This document shows positions 22,301 to 33,571 of a stretch of DNA of 64,000 nucleotides, in pieces. The first letter of the stretch is position 1; each line of letters starts with the position of its first letter. The DNA is from Nitzschia sp. DOCU1 (lineage: Eukaryota; Bacillariophyta; Bacillariophyceae; Bacillariales; Bacillariaceae). The translations under genes were made by a program, and so were the position numbers. The stretch covers positions 62,001-126,000 of the forward strand of contig OX595990.1 of the NCBI GenBank assembly GCA_951394045.1. The letters run 5' to 3'. The notes under the pieces were generated by a model, which made no database searches, was not told where the DNA came from, and saw only the letters and a program-made list of their open reading frames with translations.

Positions 22301-22942
22301 ATGCAAGCATCAGAACAAAATTGCAGACGGAATGTACCGCAGGCCGCCGGCAAGTTTCAAGAAGACGCCGCCGAAGTACTAGCATCACCGATGATGCTAC
22401 CATTACCTGGCTCAAGATCCCTCGAATACGCGCTCCCAAAGAAGAAGAAGCCGGCTAGCTTCAGAAAGGGGAGAAGGTGTGTCACCACCAGTCAAACCAC
22501 TCAATTTCAGGAACTTCTTTTACATGGAGATGCAAGCTGGTTGTGGTTGTTGAGTCTAGATAACTCTCGATTGCAAGAGCTTCTTCTTTACGACCGGCAG
22601 TCACCATCGGCATCAGCAGATCCAGCCAGTGCAGCATCCCCCTCGCCAACCACTATCATCGACAGCTGCTCCGCATGTCGCATTTGCGCTGCATTCATGG
22701 CTGAAGACGACAGCAGCCTGTCTCAAGAAGATCGAAAGGCCAGATTATGGTCGCGGAAGCAGAGTAAACTACCGCGAAAGCACCGAAGAGTCCACAGGAA
22801 ATTGCCTTTTGACCAAATTAACGCATTGATTGACATGGGTTGGAAATCCTTGTCCGAAAGTGACAAGGGTTTCTATAGAGATGTTGCCACTGTAGATCGA
22901 GAAAGGTATGAGATTCAATCAGCGGAATTCGAAGAAATATAA
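22301..22942 (+). CDS. HMG-box-like protein
   Basis: The ATG at 22301 begins a 213-residue frame. The N-terminal half is basic and Gln/Ser-rich (KKKKPASFRKGRR). The last 55 residues have the signature of an HMG box second half: MGWKSLSESDKGFY, then VATVDRERYE. The start of the box (the F..F..R motif) is represented only by a basic KHRRVHRKLPFDQIN stretch. HMG boxes bend DNA in the minor groove, so a nuclear role is expected. The protein ends right after the box (EEI). It may lack upstream exons; the chosen ATG is the first in frame that I see. Confidence 0.6.
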   Translation: MQASEQNCRRNVPQAAGKFQEDAAEVLASPMMLPLPGSRSLEYALPKKKKPASFRKGRRCVTTSQTTQFQELLLHGDASWLWLLSLDNSRLQELLLYDRQSPSASADPASAASPSPTTIIDSCSACRICAAFMAEDDSSLSQEDRKARLWSRKQSKLPRKHRRVHRKLPFDQINALIDMGWKSLSESDKGFYRDVATVDRERYEIQSAEFEEI

Positions 22943-23127
22943 AATAAGACGTCGTCGTCGCCCGCCATACCGGAGACCGTTCCTGTGATATTGGATTTGT
23001 ACCATGCCCTCTCGGCTGCTGGTGATCCTATCCGGTCCGGCATGATTCTGCAGTTAGCTAGTGCAACGATGAATTGTGCTTGAGAATGGAAATGTCTTGA
23101 AGAGATGTTATCCTTGTTGCGCAAGCT

Positions 23128-24669
23128 TCAATCATCCAATGAAAACGAACCACCATCCTTGTCTTGTGGTTCACTTCGAGAACAAGCATCTCCAAAGGCC
23201 CAATAGAATCCTTCTTGTTGTGCACTACTGCTGCTTGTCAATTCATACTTCCATCCCACATAATACTCTTTGCCATCATTATGATGTATCGTTGGTCGTC
23301 CCGCATCCTTGAAAATTTTGCGTCTCCAATGTGCCAAGAATAATCGATTCCATCCTGGCGCAGACAAATTGTCTTGCTGCTGCACAAAGTCTTGCATGGC
23401 AGCCAGTATATCATCATTATCTGCCAATGCCTTTTTCCGTTTAGTTCTTGGAACATGTACTACTGGTAAACCTTGAAATAGCCGAGGACCTTGTGGATGG
23501 CGTAGTTCAATGACAGGAATGACCCCCAAATACAATAGCTCGTAGGTTCGAAAGCAATCCCACCCTAGACCAGGTGGACTTATACCAAACTGGAATTGTG
23601 ATGCTTGTTGATAAATTTGATGCGGCGAGACACGAGCTGTCTTGTTACACCTCAAGTCGAACCTCGACGAATAATAAGAAAAAGAAGAAGCATTTCGAAT
23701 GGCGACACAAAGATCCCGATGCGTGACCAATCGGTCACCTCGTTTGGTCCCAAAGTTGACAAAGACATTTCGTGCCAAGTCGATAGTAGTATCCTTGCCG
23801 ATCCTTTTCCTGTTTGTAGCAGCAGCAGCAGCAGCAGCCGCAGCAAAAGGATTGCCAAAGCGATTCATGACCAAATAGGCTTCCAAATACTTGGATTGCG
23901 GATACTTTTTGCTCAAACCCAGCATCATGGGTTCAAACTTGTTAGTTTGCACCTGATCACGCACAAACTTTGGATTCGTCCCGTACCACTTCAACAATAG
24001 TGTATCATTGAGGTAGTGTCCAAAGTCTTGACGTTGATATTTCAATGGCGAATCTCTATCGGAATCGCTGGTAATGAGCACAAAGGGCACCTTGAGTTTG
24101 GGTCGCACGTGTTTCCAGAAAAAGTCTAGAATGTAAAACTTGTTGTTCAAATGAAAGATCGTGCCGGGTTGCACGCACGGCAACAAATCTGGATGAAAGA
24201 GCGCGCCTGCAAACTCCAAGTGCTTGGCGCCAGGAGGAAAGGGCTTGTGCCGAAGCATCACATCGGCCAGATCCAAACCATCCATGGTGTTCAGTAACTG
24301 ACGTTCTTCGTGTCCCATGCTGTACAAGACCTGTTTGGCGCAACAGGTTGCTTGGCAGATGGTTTGCTGGTGGGCATCATCGTCAACGATTGTGCGGCTG
24401 CGACTGTACGACGTGTTGGAGGGAAAGGGATTTAGTGCTGCCATGGCGTCAACGCTTACAGCAATCTCGTCATAGCGCCGAAATTGCAGCGTCGGTACCT
24501 TCCAGTCATTCTGCGTCATTGTCATGGCCGAGTGGGACAAGGGCGGCGGCGATGACAATGATGAGGACGACAACAACATGAGGACAGCCGCGACGGCGAG
24601 CAAAAAGAACATTCCAACATCCAACGACGACGACGACGACCTCCTTTTCAATATTCGTCGTGCCATCAT
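23128..24669 (-). CDS. Exostosin-family (GT47-like) type II glycosyltransferase
   Basis: The single exon encodes 513 residues from two adjacent ATGs. A hydrophobic signal anchor lies at about residues 18-40 (FFLLAVAAVLMLLSSSSL) after basic residues, which fits a type II Golgi protein. The C-terminal catalytic region has the exostosin pattern: FGTKRGDR, then SPPGLGWDCFRTYELLYLG and VIPVIE, the family's nucleotide-sugar-binding block. A run of nine alanines near residue 280 is encoded by a GCA/GCT microsatellite. Diatoms have many such enzymes for cell-wall and extracellular glycans; the substrate cannot be read from the sequence. It appears intact. Confidence 0.85.
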   Translation of the reverse strand: MMARRILKRRSSSSSLDVGMFFLLAVAAVLMLLSSSSLSSPPPLSHSAMTMTQNDWKVPTLQFRRYDEIAVSVDAMAALNPFPSNTSYSRSRTIVDDDAHQQTICQATCCAKQVLYSMGHEERQLLNTMDGLDLADVMLRHKPFPPGAKHLEFAGALFHPDLLPCVQPGTIFHLNNKFYILDFFWKHVRPKLKVPFVLITSDSDRDSPLKYQRQDFGHYLNDTLLLKWYGTNPKFVRDQVQTNKFEPMMLGLSKKYPQSKYLEAYLVMNRFGNPFAAAAAAAAATNRKRIGKDTTIDLARNVFVNFGTKRGDRLVTHRDLCVAIRNASSFSYYSSRFDLRCNKTARVSPHQIYQQASQFQFGISPPGLGWDCFRTYELLYLGVIPVIELRHPQGPRLFQGLPVVHVPRTKRKKALADNDDILAAMQDFVQQQDNLSAPGWNRLFLAHWRRKIFKDAGRPTIHHNDGKEYYVGWKYELTSSSSAQQEGFYWAFGDACSRSEPQDKDGGSFSLDD

Positions 24670-24692
24670 GCTAGCTAGCTAGCTAGCTAGTA
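24667..24692. repeat. CTAG tetranucleotide microsatellite
   Basis: About five GCTA/CTAG repeats lie immediately upstream of the glycosyltransferase ATG, in what would be its 5' UTR. CTAG-rich clusters recur elsewhere in this window's intergenic DNA. Confidence 0.8.
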
Positions 24693-25055
24693 GCAAAGCT
24701 GGTGAAACAAGATCATCGTCAAAAGAATATCGTCATTATCATCATAATCATAATCCTTTAGAAATAACACAGTGACAGTTTTTGAGAAAAGGAAATGTAT
24801 TTAACGCGCTTTCGATCAACCCATTCACGTCTTCACTATAATTGCTCTCAAAAGAATGCTTTTACCGCTGATATTTACTGTTTGGAGCACAATCGATTAT
24901 GATGCCGACGCACTGAGTTGCGTTATCAATCGTAATGGCTACTCTACTAGACTAGGATGGGTTACTAGCTACATACAACACACATTGATGATCCCAATTC
25001 CCAAAAAAACGTTCTAGACTTAACTATTACTATTAATACAAATCGTTTTGGGGCA
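24693..25055. other. Intergenic, no supported gene
   Basis: AT-rich promoter-side DNA of the glycosyltransferase; nothing else is seen. Confidence 0.5.
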
Positions 25056-27027
25056 TCATGTTTCCCCCCTTCTTATCAAACGGCGGTTCCACACTCGACC
25101 GTTGGAATTGACTTGGTCATTGTCAGGTTCGGCGGCTGCTTTGCTTTGTCGATGCTGTACTGGTACGTAGCTAGTTTGGATCGCAAGAACCAGATGGGTG
25201 GATAGGTCTTCCGCAACGCATTGCCACGCCAAAATCCTTTGTACACTCAAACAGGCAAGATTCTGCTGGTTCGCCCAGAGAAGCTTCTTTGCACAGATAA
25301 CGACTCTTCGAGTAGCGAGGAACTATCTTGCCCTGCATGATTGAAGAAGAACCAATACAGAAGCAAGGGCCTGGTGCAGTTTTCCTTGTTGCAGTATCCA
25401 TCGTCGAACCTGGCTCTGCAGGATTGTGACATTAACAACATACATTTGATACCAAACGGAGCAGTGGTGCTGCCTTTGGAATGAGGATTGAATGCTAGCT
25501 GATGACCGATGCAAAAACAGCGAGGTTCCGTCATCTGACAAGATTGCCCCTGTTCTACGTCGCTTGAACAATAGCAGCAGCAGAATTCTCAAGAAATTCC
25601 CTCTGTTCTTGCTCACAACAAAATTAGTATAGCATCCGGCGAGCAAGCATAGACTGAATCTGAACACATGCTTTCATTCTGCAAAGACACAGGCGTTTTG
25701 CATGCCACGCCCCCCCCCCCGAGCCAACAATTGTACCACTGTAACATCCAAGCGGGCAAGCTCAAAGAAAATCTTTGCAAAGTGCGTCCTGTACATGGAC
25801 TGAAGAATCAACGTGGCGTTTGCATGTTTCCAACAAAATTTTCGCCGGACAGTCAAGCTGCGAGAGGCCGCTTGGGTGAATTGCGCGGCCTCGTTTCTTC
25901 TTCGCTCCTCCTCCAATTCCTTCCTGATAACAGTGACCCGGTGGCAAGCATTGTGTCTTCGGGCGACGGATTGTAACAAGCGAAGTGCGGACTCCAATTT
26001 CTCTGCTCGTCGCTTCGCCAAATATCTACGAGCGGCGCTTTGAGCCAACACGATGTCGCATAATGCAACTAACTGAGCATTTGATGTATCGAGAGAAACC
26101 TCGTCGTATTCGTTGCATTGGGGTCGCATGCGAGCCTAGACTGATCATTTCAAGTCTACGTTCGCGTCCTCTTCATAAAACCTGAATCTTCACAGGCCAT
26201 GCTGCACAACGCCGCGATCATTGTTGCTCCTCTGACACTGTCACTGTGGTAGCGACGTGCTAAGAAGCATCGGGCAGAGGACTGGGCAAGATAAGCAAGA
26301 TAAAAAATAACATTGAAGTCTCTCCATCTTGGATTCAAGATCAGCCACCCTAGCATGGGCTTCTCCAATTGCTTGGCAAGATCCATATTCTCTTGCATTG
26401 ACTGGCTAGCTTCAACATCTTCCAGTAGCGAATTGAATTCCGGCTCCCTTTTGCTGGAAAGCTGTGTCGAAAGATGTTCCAGTTGACTAGCCTTCTCTTT
26501 CAATTCACCCTCCACAACTTTACAGTCGCATCATTAACATTCAACGAAAAAATGGTTGCAGTTGGGCCAAAAGCGCGGCCTTCTCTTCGGTCAAGGCAGC
26601 AAGCAACCTGTTCCTGAAGTAGCTGGTGGTGTTCCGCAGCTTTGGCCATCCATTCTTGAGCAGCTTCGTTCGCGACTCTGAGATCTTCGGTTTCCTCGTC
26701 GCGTTCTTCCCTCATATCTTCGATCTTGTAGAGTCCAAGACCACTGCCAAGGCGGTCTTCCTATTCTCGAATGATAGCTTCTTTCTTATAGATGTCGTCC
26801 CTGACCTCGATGGCTAACTTCTTCAATCTTGCTGAGAGGAATAGGCTGCTGACTCTCCCACGGCCAAGGTAGTAGTTCGAATAACACGAGAAAACACGGG
26901 ATATTTTCGATTCTCGTATTCTAGGATAATGAATCCGTGCTTCGCGAGGCTCAAAGATTGCTCCAGCCAAAGAAACTGCCAAAAGACTGATTCCGTGCAT
27001 CGTGCGATTCACCCAAAAACGCTCCAA
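25056..27027 (-). pseudogene. Coiled-coil / IQ-motif repeat protein, decayed
   Basis: Reading leftward: a charged coiled-coil region (about 26830-26590, EERDEETEDLRVANEAAQE), a second coiled region (26515-26380), then a series of IQ-like calmodulin-binding motifs: LAQSSARCFLARRY (26290), LAQSAARRYLAKRR (26040), LLQSVARRHNA (25980), ILQSMYRTHFAK (25790), ILQSQVRRWILQ (25420) and LLQSCRAR (25340). These lie in several frames separated by stops. Either the gene has several introns or it is a pseudogene; I favour decay because no clean splice signals join the frames. IQ motifs in an ordered series occur in myosin necks and in diatom IQ-only proteins; no motor domain is present. Confidence 0.6.
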
Positions 27028-28739
27028 AATTGACCGTAGATCTTCGAAGACTTATCGCCGACTAAGACGCCTGCAATTACAACCCCAATACTACCATAAG
27101 TCAAAGTTTATGAAACCACCCGGTCATTCTAGCTAGGCGATTTGTGAGTTGAGAAAAGCCAAAAAAGGGTCGATTTTGGGGCTCTTTTTGGGCTCGATCG
27201 GTGAGTCCTGAAATCGACAAATCGTAGTTTTCACGAAGCGAGGTCAACTGCTGTACACGGATTTGGACAATGCCACTCACTCAAGTCTGTTCAGGGGGGT
27301 TTCGAATAACGCACGTAGCTATGAATCAAGGCCTGAAAGCAATATGGGCTGCCACAGGTTTGCTTTCAAAATGGTGTCATGGTCGTGTTTTGGGAGGACG
27401 CTGATTTCGTCGGATTTGTGGGTCATCCTGCGACAAGGGACGATATGTTTGATTGGTTACTGCTTGTCACATTCGGGTTACCAGTATTGCGACGGAGGAA
27501 CCACAGAAGTTTTTCGAGAAGGACCAAAGCAATTTCTTCCTTGTAGTTTGTGAGCGCAGACTGGAAGAGTACGTGCTTATCATATCCTACACTCTGCAGC
27601 CATAGTAAAATGCTGATGTCATCCTCATTTTTGTTACTAGAACTACTAGCTTGAGTTCTAGAAGCCAGAAACAGCCCAAATCAAAAATCTGACTCCATAA
27701 CCATCTTTAACTATACCTGGGGGAAAAAGTTGCTCCAAACGAGTTTTGCTAATCCTTTTTCCGGCAGAAATATAGCAGCATTTGTTTACTACTTGATGGT
27801 CCACTCAATCCACCACTAATTGCTCGATATCTTGCCGACGGCAGGTCTGATCGCAACCATTCTTTCACCAACCTTGCGACGATAGCAACACGCAGCTAAA
27901 AGTGTTTTCAGCTATTTTCTAGAGGCAATAGATCTGTAGTTATAGCTTAAGTGACCAACTTCTCTAATACCCATGTTAGCCCAAGCAAATTTTGGCAGTA
28001 GCGGCGACTGTTAAAGAAAGTCGGATTTACAAAGAATTGGTTGCATTATAACAAGTTCCTGGCGAGTTATAGACGATCTACCGGTACCTTCTTGATTAAA
28101 AATTCCCAGTAGTAAGGCGAATGACTGATGCAAAGAAGAGTCTGGAAGGGTACGTGCTTAGCAAACTTGCAAAGTAAGTAAAGGTTCTCCTTCCTTCATC
28201 CTAAAGCCGGTATTAATCAACGTACCGGTAGTCGGGTCGAAGGGAGCGATATCTTCGATTAGTGTGTATTTTTACGAATTTATTCTGGGCCTTCTCACGT
28301 ATTCCGATTGAGAACCAAAGGCATTCTTCCGTCGTTAAATAGAGCTACCGTGTCAGTAAAGGTTCTCCTTCCTTCAACCCAAAGCCGGCATTAATCAACG
28401 TACCTCGGGTCGAACGGAGCGATATCTTTGATTAGTGTGTATTTTTACGAATCTGTTCTGGGCCTTTTAGCGTATTCCGATTGAGAACCAAAGGCGTTCT
28501 TCCGTCTTCACATAGAGAACGGGACAGCCCTTCGATGGTCTGGGCGCCGCCAGAAGTCGGACGTCAATGTGATTGACTCATTCGATCTGTCTACGAACAC
28601 ATGTTGGACATTATTGAGGGAACTAACATGACGACGATGACTGATGCCGTCGAGTGTTGCTACTTTACGCAACTTCTTGGCCAAGGGAATTCAGTGTATC
28701 AATCGTTAGTGGCTTGATTGTCGCCTTGTATGATCTTGG
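27028..28739. other. Intergenic with tandem repeat
   Basis: No supported gene. It contains the two-copy 178-bp repeat at 28177-28515. A GAAG[A/G]GTACGTGCTTA string occurs at about 27564 and again at 28145. Confidence 0.6.
28177..28515. repeat. 178-bp tandem duplication
   Basis: Copy 1 starts at 28177 (AGTAAAGGTTCTCC) and copy 2 at 28355. They share long blocks (AAGCCGG.ATTAATCAACG; GTGTATTTTTACGAAT; CGTATTCCGATTGAGAACC) with about 10% differences by eye, so this is older than the 4-kb array. No coding potential. Confidence 0.85.
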
Positions 28740-29640
28740 AACAAGAGACTCGGGTGGGAGGTGATCCCCGTACCAGGTATACCGCCAGATTGGTCGACCA
28801 TCATCATGAAAACGAAAAGACTGAATGGACCTCCCACATTTCTCTACACAGAGGTCGTGGAAGCTGCCTATCAGTCAGATCAAGCAATAGCCCACGAAGA
28901 GGTGCAAGCTCGTCGGGAAGAAGAACTGCGGCAAGCCGAACACGCCGTTCCAATGGACGATGAATGATTGGATGCTGTGGAGTGGAACGTAGGGCTGTGC
29001 GGGGCCGACGATGCCAGTCAAGGCGACGGTGGCAAGGCAAATGATTGGGACGCAGCGGATGTTTTGGCTCAAGATGTCTTCGACGACGATGACTTGACGC
29101 TTGGGCGAGCTGCTCGTTTGCGGTCGAAAAGTTAGCGGGCCTGGATGACGAGAAAGATAACTTAACTTCGAGGACGACTTTATTACTAGCCGGTGTGGAC
29201 TTGGAAAATCTTGCAAGTGCGGCAAGACAAGCAGTGGAAGACTGTGGCGGGGAAGACTGCGGTGAAGAGGAAAAGGAGGAAAGTGATGCATTCCAAGGTT
29301 TTGAGGGAATGATGGTGTCAGCAGGTACTCGACTGGGTTTGACATGACGTATGCGTGTTGCCAAGGAAGGATTGAGGCCATGAATATGGGGGAGAACACC
29401 GAATGTGCTCATAGCCGAGGCAATGGTGGAGAACTCATAGCCGAGAATACAGCGACAAGCTGATCGTATTGACTCAAACCTTCAAAGTGACATCTACCAC
29501 CAATACCCTGGCAGAAACAACAAACAGTTCATCGGGGATGGCCAAGGCGGTCGTCAAGAGATTGGGCGAAGAACCAGATTCTGCTAAAAATGTTCGGTCC
29601 TACCTTTCCTTGGAGGTACATGGTTAAAGGGCATGCTTTC
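28740..29640 (+). pseudogene. Acidic protein remnant in several frames
   Basis: Protein-like frames follow one another with shifts: about 28860-28970 (Glu/Ala/Arg-rich), 28970-29135 (GADDASQGDGGKANDWDAADV), 29135-29347 (VSGLDDEKDNL... ending at a stop) and 29440-29630 (Thr/Ser-rich). Acidic content and direction are constant, suggesting one decayed gene. No domain recognised. It ends facing the right arm's 3' side. Confidence 0.35.
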
Positions 29641-30439
29641 AGATTCAACGCCAAAGAACAAGCATATCTTCGCCCTTGTCTATCCTTGTCGATTATTGGA
29701 AGATTCCATGTAGGCGGCAGTGTTGCGATCGCTGCGGCCTGCTACTGGCAAGGCCTTGGAACTGTCCAAAGAAGTTTTAGGGCGTCCGCGCCGATTCTTG
29801 GCCGATGGTAGTATCGACGAGCGATCAGTTTCAACCTTTTGGCTCTTGGGAGACGGCGAGGCACCGTTGCGCACTGGTTTCTTTGTGTCTTGAGAGAAAT
29901 GAGGTGCGTCCAACTCGTCGTCAACCGCATCAATCTTTCGAGGCCGGCCACGTTTTCTGTGGCTGTAGAAGAAATCAAACCATTGCTCTCCAAATACAAC
30001 CGCTTGTTTTGGGGGATGGCACCCAGAAACGAATCAAGCTTTCGCGGGGGTCCTCGCTTGCGGCGTCCAGTGTCATAGATTCGATCCGCTTGCTCCACGA
30101 ACCGCGGGGGCGGAGCACTCTTGCGGCGTCCAGAATGCTCCATCGTCTTTCCGCTGCTTTGATGATGATTGCCATCTCCGGTTTTTGCTGCCGCATCCTT
30201 GGCATCATCAGCTTGGATCAACTCCAGAAGCTCGTCATGCTGCAAGTCTGCAAGTCCTCGTTGTCGCCATCCACATACTCGACACCACAGTACTACAGGG
30301 GTCTCATCGGTCGGCAATCGGATGACTTTGCCCTTGGATAGTCCGTGTTTGGCAAAGTTCTTGTAAAAGGTAGTTCCGAGTTTGATGGAAGTGGCGTCCT
30401 CGAATGTTTGGCGGAGTTCTTGATGGAAGTGGCGTCGTT

Positions 30440-31000
30440 CGACGAGGGCTTGTTGGGATCAGAAGAAAAATGAGCTTGTGAAGGGCGTCACGTACACGTT
30501 CGAGATCGTCAGCCTGCTCTTCAAACTCGTCGTCGCTTATCAAGGGCTTTGGGGGGAGAGCAGCTGGAGTAGGTTTAATAGGACCGGCATTGTTGTCGTT
30601 CGACGCGGCAGCATTTGATGTGGCAAATCGGACACCTCGTCGTTGGGATCAGAAGAAAAATGAGCTTGTGAAGGGCGTCACGTACACGTTCGAGATCGTC
30701 AGCCTGCTCTTCAAACTCGTCGTCGCTTATCAAGGGCTTTCGGGTGAGAGCAGCTGGAGTAGGTTTAATAGGACCGGCATTGTTGTCGTTCGACGCGGCA
30801 GCATTTGATGTGGCAAATCGGACACCTCGTCGTTGGGATCAGAAGAAACGTAGAGCTTGTGAAGGGCGTCACGTACACGTTCGAGATCGTCAGCCTGCTC
30901 TTCAAACTCGTCGTCGCTTATCAAGGGCTTTGGGGGGAGAGCAGCTGGAGTAGGTTTTATAGGACCGACATTATTGTCGTTCGACGCCGCAACATTTGAG
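30440..31000 (-). repeat. 190-bp intragenic tandem repeat, three copies
   Basis: Three units share the block CTTGTGAAGGGCGTCACGTA and the block GGAGTAGGTTT.ATAGGACCG. The first two are nearly identical; the one nearest the PHD finger differs more. The left arm has two units. Confidence 0.9.
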
Positions 31001-32330
31001 GTGACAAAAGCCACCCGAGGCTCTTTGGAATCGGACACCTCGTCCTCTCTATCGGCCTCGGTAACTGATGGTGTCAGGCGTGGCCGTCCAATCCCACCAT
31101 TTTCAAAACGCCGCCTCTATCTTCATTCGAGTTCGTGTATGCAGATGGAGCTGGATCGTCTTCCTTCGTCTCTTCAATCCGAGGTCTAGTAGTATCCTCA
31201 TGGTCACAACCGCCCTTGACTGCCGACGTCCCAGCCTCGGCACAGGTAGCAACCGAAGGACCCTCTGCCAGGTCGGGGGCCGGCGACCAATGGTGTTTCT
31301 TTACCAATGGGCGCACACGTTTCGCAATACCAATCTTCTTCAGGGATCCCGGGCAGGCCGACACATTTTGTATGCACAACGTTGGAACAGCCGTCGCAGC
31401 ACAAAACATCTCCGCTCAGCCGCAAATAGTGAACCAAATATAGCGACCGTCCGTTGGGTCAATCGGAAACACATCTTTATGAACTTTGCTCCAAGTCACA
31501 CGGGTTGAAATGCCAGAGCGTTCGCTTGCTGGTGGAGGTAGTTAGCTTTTTCAAGAGCCTTTCAAGCAGTTTCCAGTTGCTCAGATGGGTCGATGGTAGC
31601 GTCTCCTCCATTTCGTTCTTGTCATCGTCGTGTCTCTGTTCCAACGATTACCCAGCTGGATTCTCGTCGGTCGCTGACGTCGGGTTAACATCAACGAGCT
31701 GAGAATCTTTGTACGTGCTAGCAGGCCATCAATACCTCCCATATTCGGCCAGTTCGCAATAAAATCAAAATCAGGATTGCCACGCATCACATGGCAAGAA
31801 TAAAAGCCACTCCCTTGGATTTGGCAGCAGACGCAAGGTGCGCGCCTTCCGGGACGACGCAACATGACTTTAGCCAGCCCATCGTCGTTCGAGAAATCTT
31901 TGAATCGAAACATTATATGGTCAAGTACTTCAGCGGAGGCAGGATTCTTGACTCTCACGCGGGCGTCGTCCAAGATATATCGTATTTGCTGGGCAGCGGC
32001 TTTCTTGGCCGAGTCGTCGGCAATAGTAGCTTCTGTGTCGGAGGCTGCATTTGGGTCGGCAGGACGGGAAGATTGCTTGATTTTTCCACGTGGCGAGTTT
32101 CATTGAGCTCTAAACAGAGGGAAGGGAAAGCCATCATTGATTTATAGTTCGACATGACCTGCTTTCTCGGGTCGTCCTCAAACGTATCGACTACCCATGG
32201 GAGCCAGTAGTGGGAGCTCGCCAATATCCCCCGGAATGCTATATCTTCGTCGGTTGTCAGGATACCACGAGTATTGACCGGTTTGTCGACTTCTTGCGCA
32301 CTGTCCGACGAAAGTAAATCTTCGAACGTA

Positions 32331-32600
32331 GGCAAGGACCCTTCCCGAGTGTGATGACAACCGGATGGTCCCATTCTGAGCATTCTCCAAGCAAAATCTC
32401 CGGTCGATATAATCCGGTTCCATTCCGCTGAGACAAAGGGCGACGGATATTCTGGTAGAAATGACTCGTGCCAAATGGTGCAATAAGACATCATTGGGAT
32501 AGGCAAGGACCGGTTCCCGAGTGTGATGACAATCGGATGGTCCCATTCTGAGAATTCTCCAAGCTAAATTTCCGGTCGATATAATCCGGATCCATTCCAC
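32331..32600 (-). repeat. 171-bp duplication unique to the right arm
   Basis: A 99-bp block (starting GGCAAGGACC, ending CTGAGACAAAG) occurs at 32331-32429 and 32502-32600. The 72 bp between them contains ATGACTCGTGCCAAATGGTG and the adjacent bases through AATAAGACATCA, which also occur in the cyclase remnant at 35226-35258. Confidence 0.85.
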
Positions 32601-33571
32601 TGAGACAAAGACGTTTCAGAATATCGAAGCACTTTAGCAAGGAGCGCACAGAGTCGACTGAAATGCCCAACACGGAGGGCGATGGATATTCTGGAAGGTG
32701 GCTTCCGGAAGGATCAAATCCTCGTCGACAGGGCCTTGAACTCCGTTTGGCCAGCTTGGTCGTAGGAAAGACAAAGACTCCGGCATCCAGCAAATAGTAT
32801 GTACGTCATTAGCCCATTCGTATTGAAAGCGCAGCCGAATGACCAAAACTGGGGACGGTGTATCGGGCACATTTTCCTTGTCTTTGTAGGACTTGCAAGG
32901 AAACGTTATCCGAACGGAAACAACGACGGCACGCATCCATTTGCCTTCGATTTCCACAGGCGCGGGCATTGTAATGATGGTGCTCCTCCCGGTGGTCTCT
33001 TCGTTTCCTTGGGGTTTGTCTGCGGATGCGCCCTCGCCAGGGGTGACTCCACTTTGAAACACTGGAAGTGCGCTCTGCTCTGCCGATAACAAGGAAGAAT
33101 TGTACAAAAAATTTGGGGTGGAGCGATCGTGAGTAGAAAACAGAATCGCCGCTCTGAGGAACCCAAATCGGGGCATCGGCTCTGACCACTTCATGCTGAT
33201 TTTCGCCCCAACTCGAGGCTGGTTTTTGTTTCTCAAGTCACGATCGATCTAGGGGACCGTGGTATGGCGTGTTCATGCGAAACTCGGGTACCACCAAACT
33301 CTTTTTATTCATCTTCGACGCTGCGTACGGGCTAGCCGCGCCCTGTTCCAAACCAAGCCTCTTGTTTCTTCGTACTAGATCCGCAATGACTCCCGATGCA
33401 CTCTGAGATTTCCACATACGACCACAAGCTGAGAGTCCGGGCCGTTGTACAAGACGCACTTATCCATGATTCCTTGAACATCGGTCAAAACAGCGTCGAC
33501 TGTTGTGTAGTAGCAAGTATCATAATTCTTTTTGGGATCGAGACGCCGCAAGATCCGATCAAAATGCATAC

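Larger units (their letters stand above)
29830..32857 (-). repeat. Right arm of large inverted repeat
   Basis: The 3,028 bp are homologous to 15937-18595 in inverted orientation. The arm is 369 bp longer because it has one more 190-bp repeat unit (30440-31000) and a 171-bp duplication (32331-32600). At 29829 homology to the left arm stops, but homology to the fragment at 9.8-10.6 kb continues leftward to about 29690. Arms are identical over most blocks inspected, with scattered substitutions (for example one Cys/Phe change near 32045). Confidence 0.97.
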
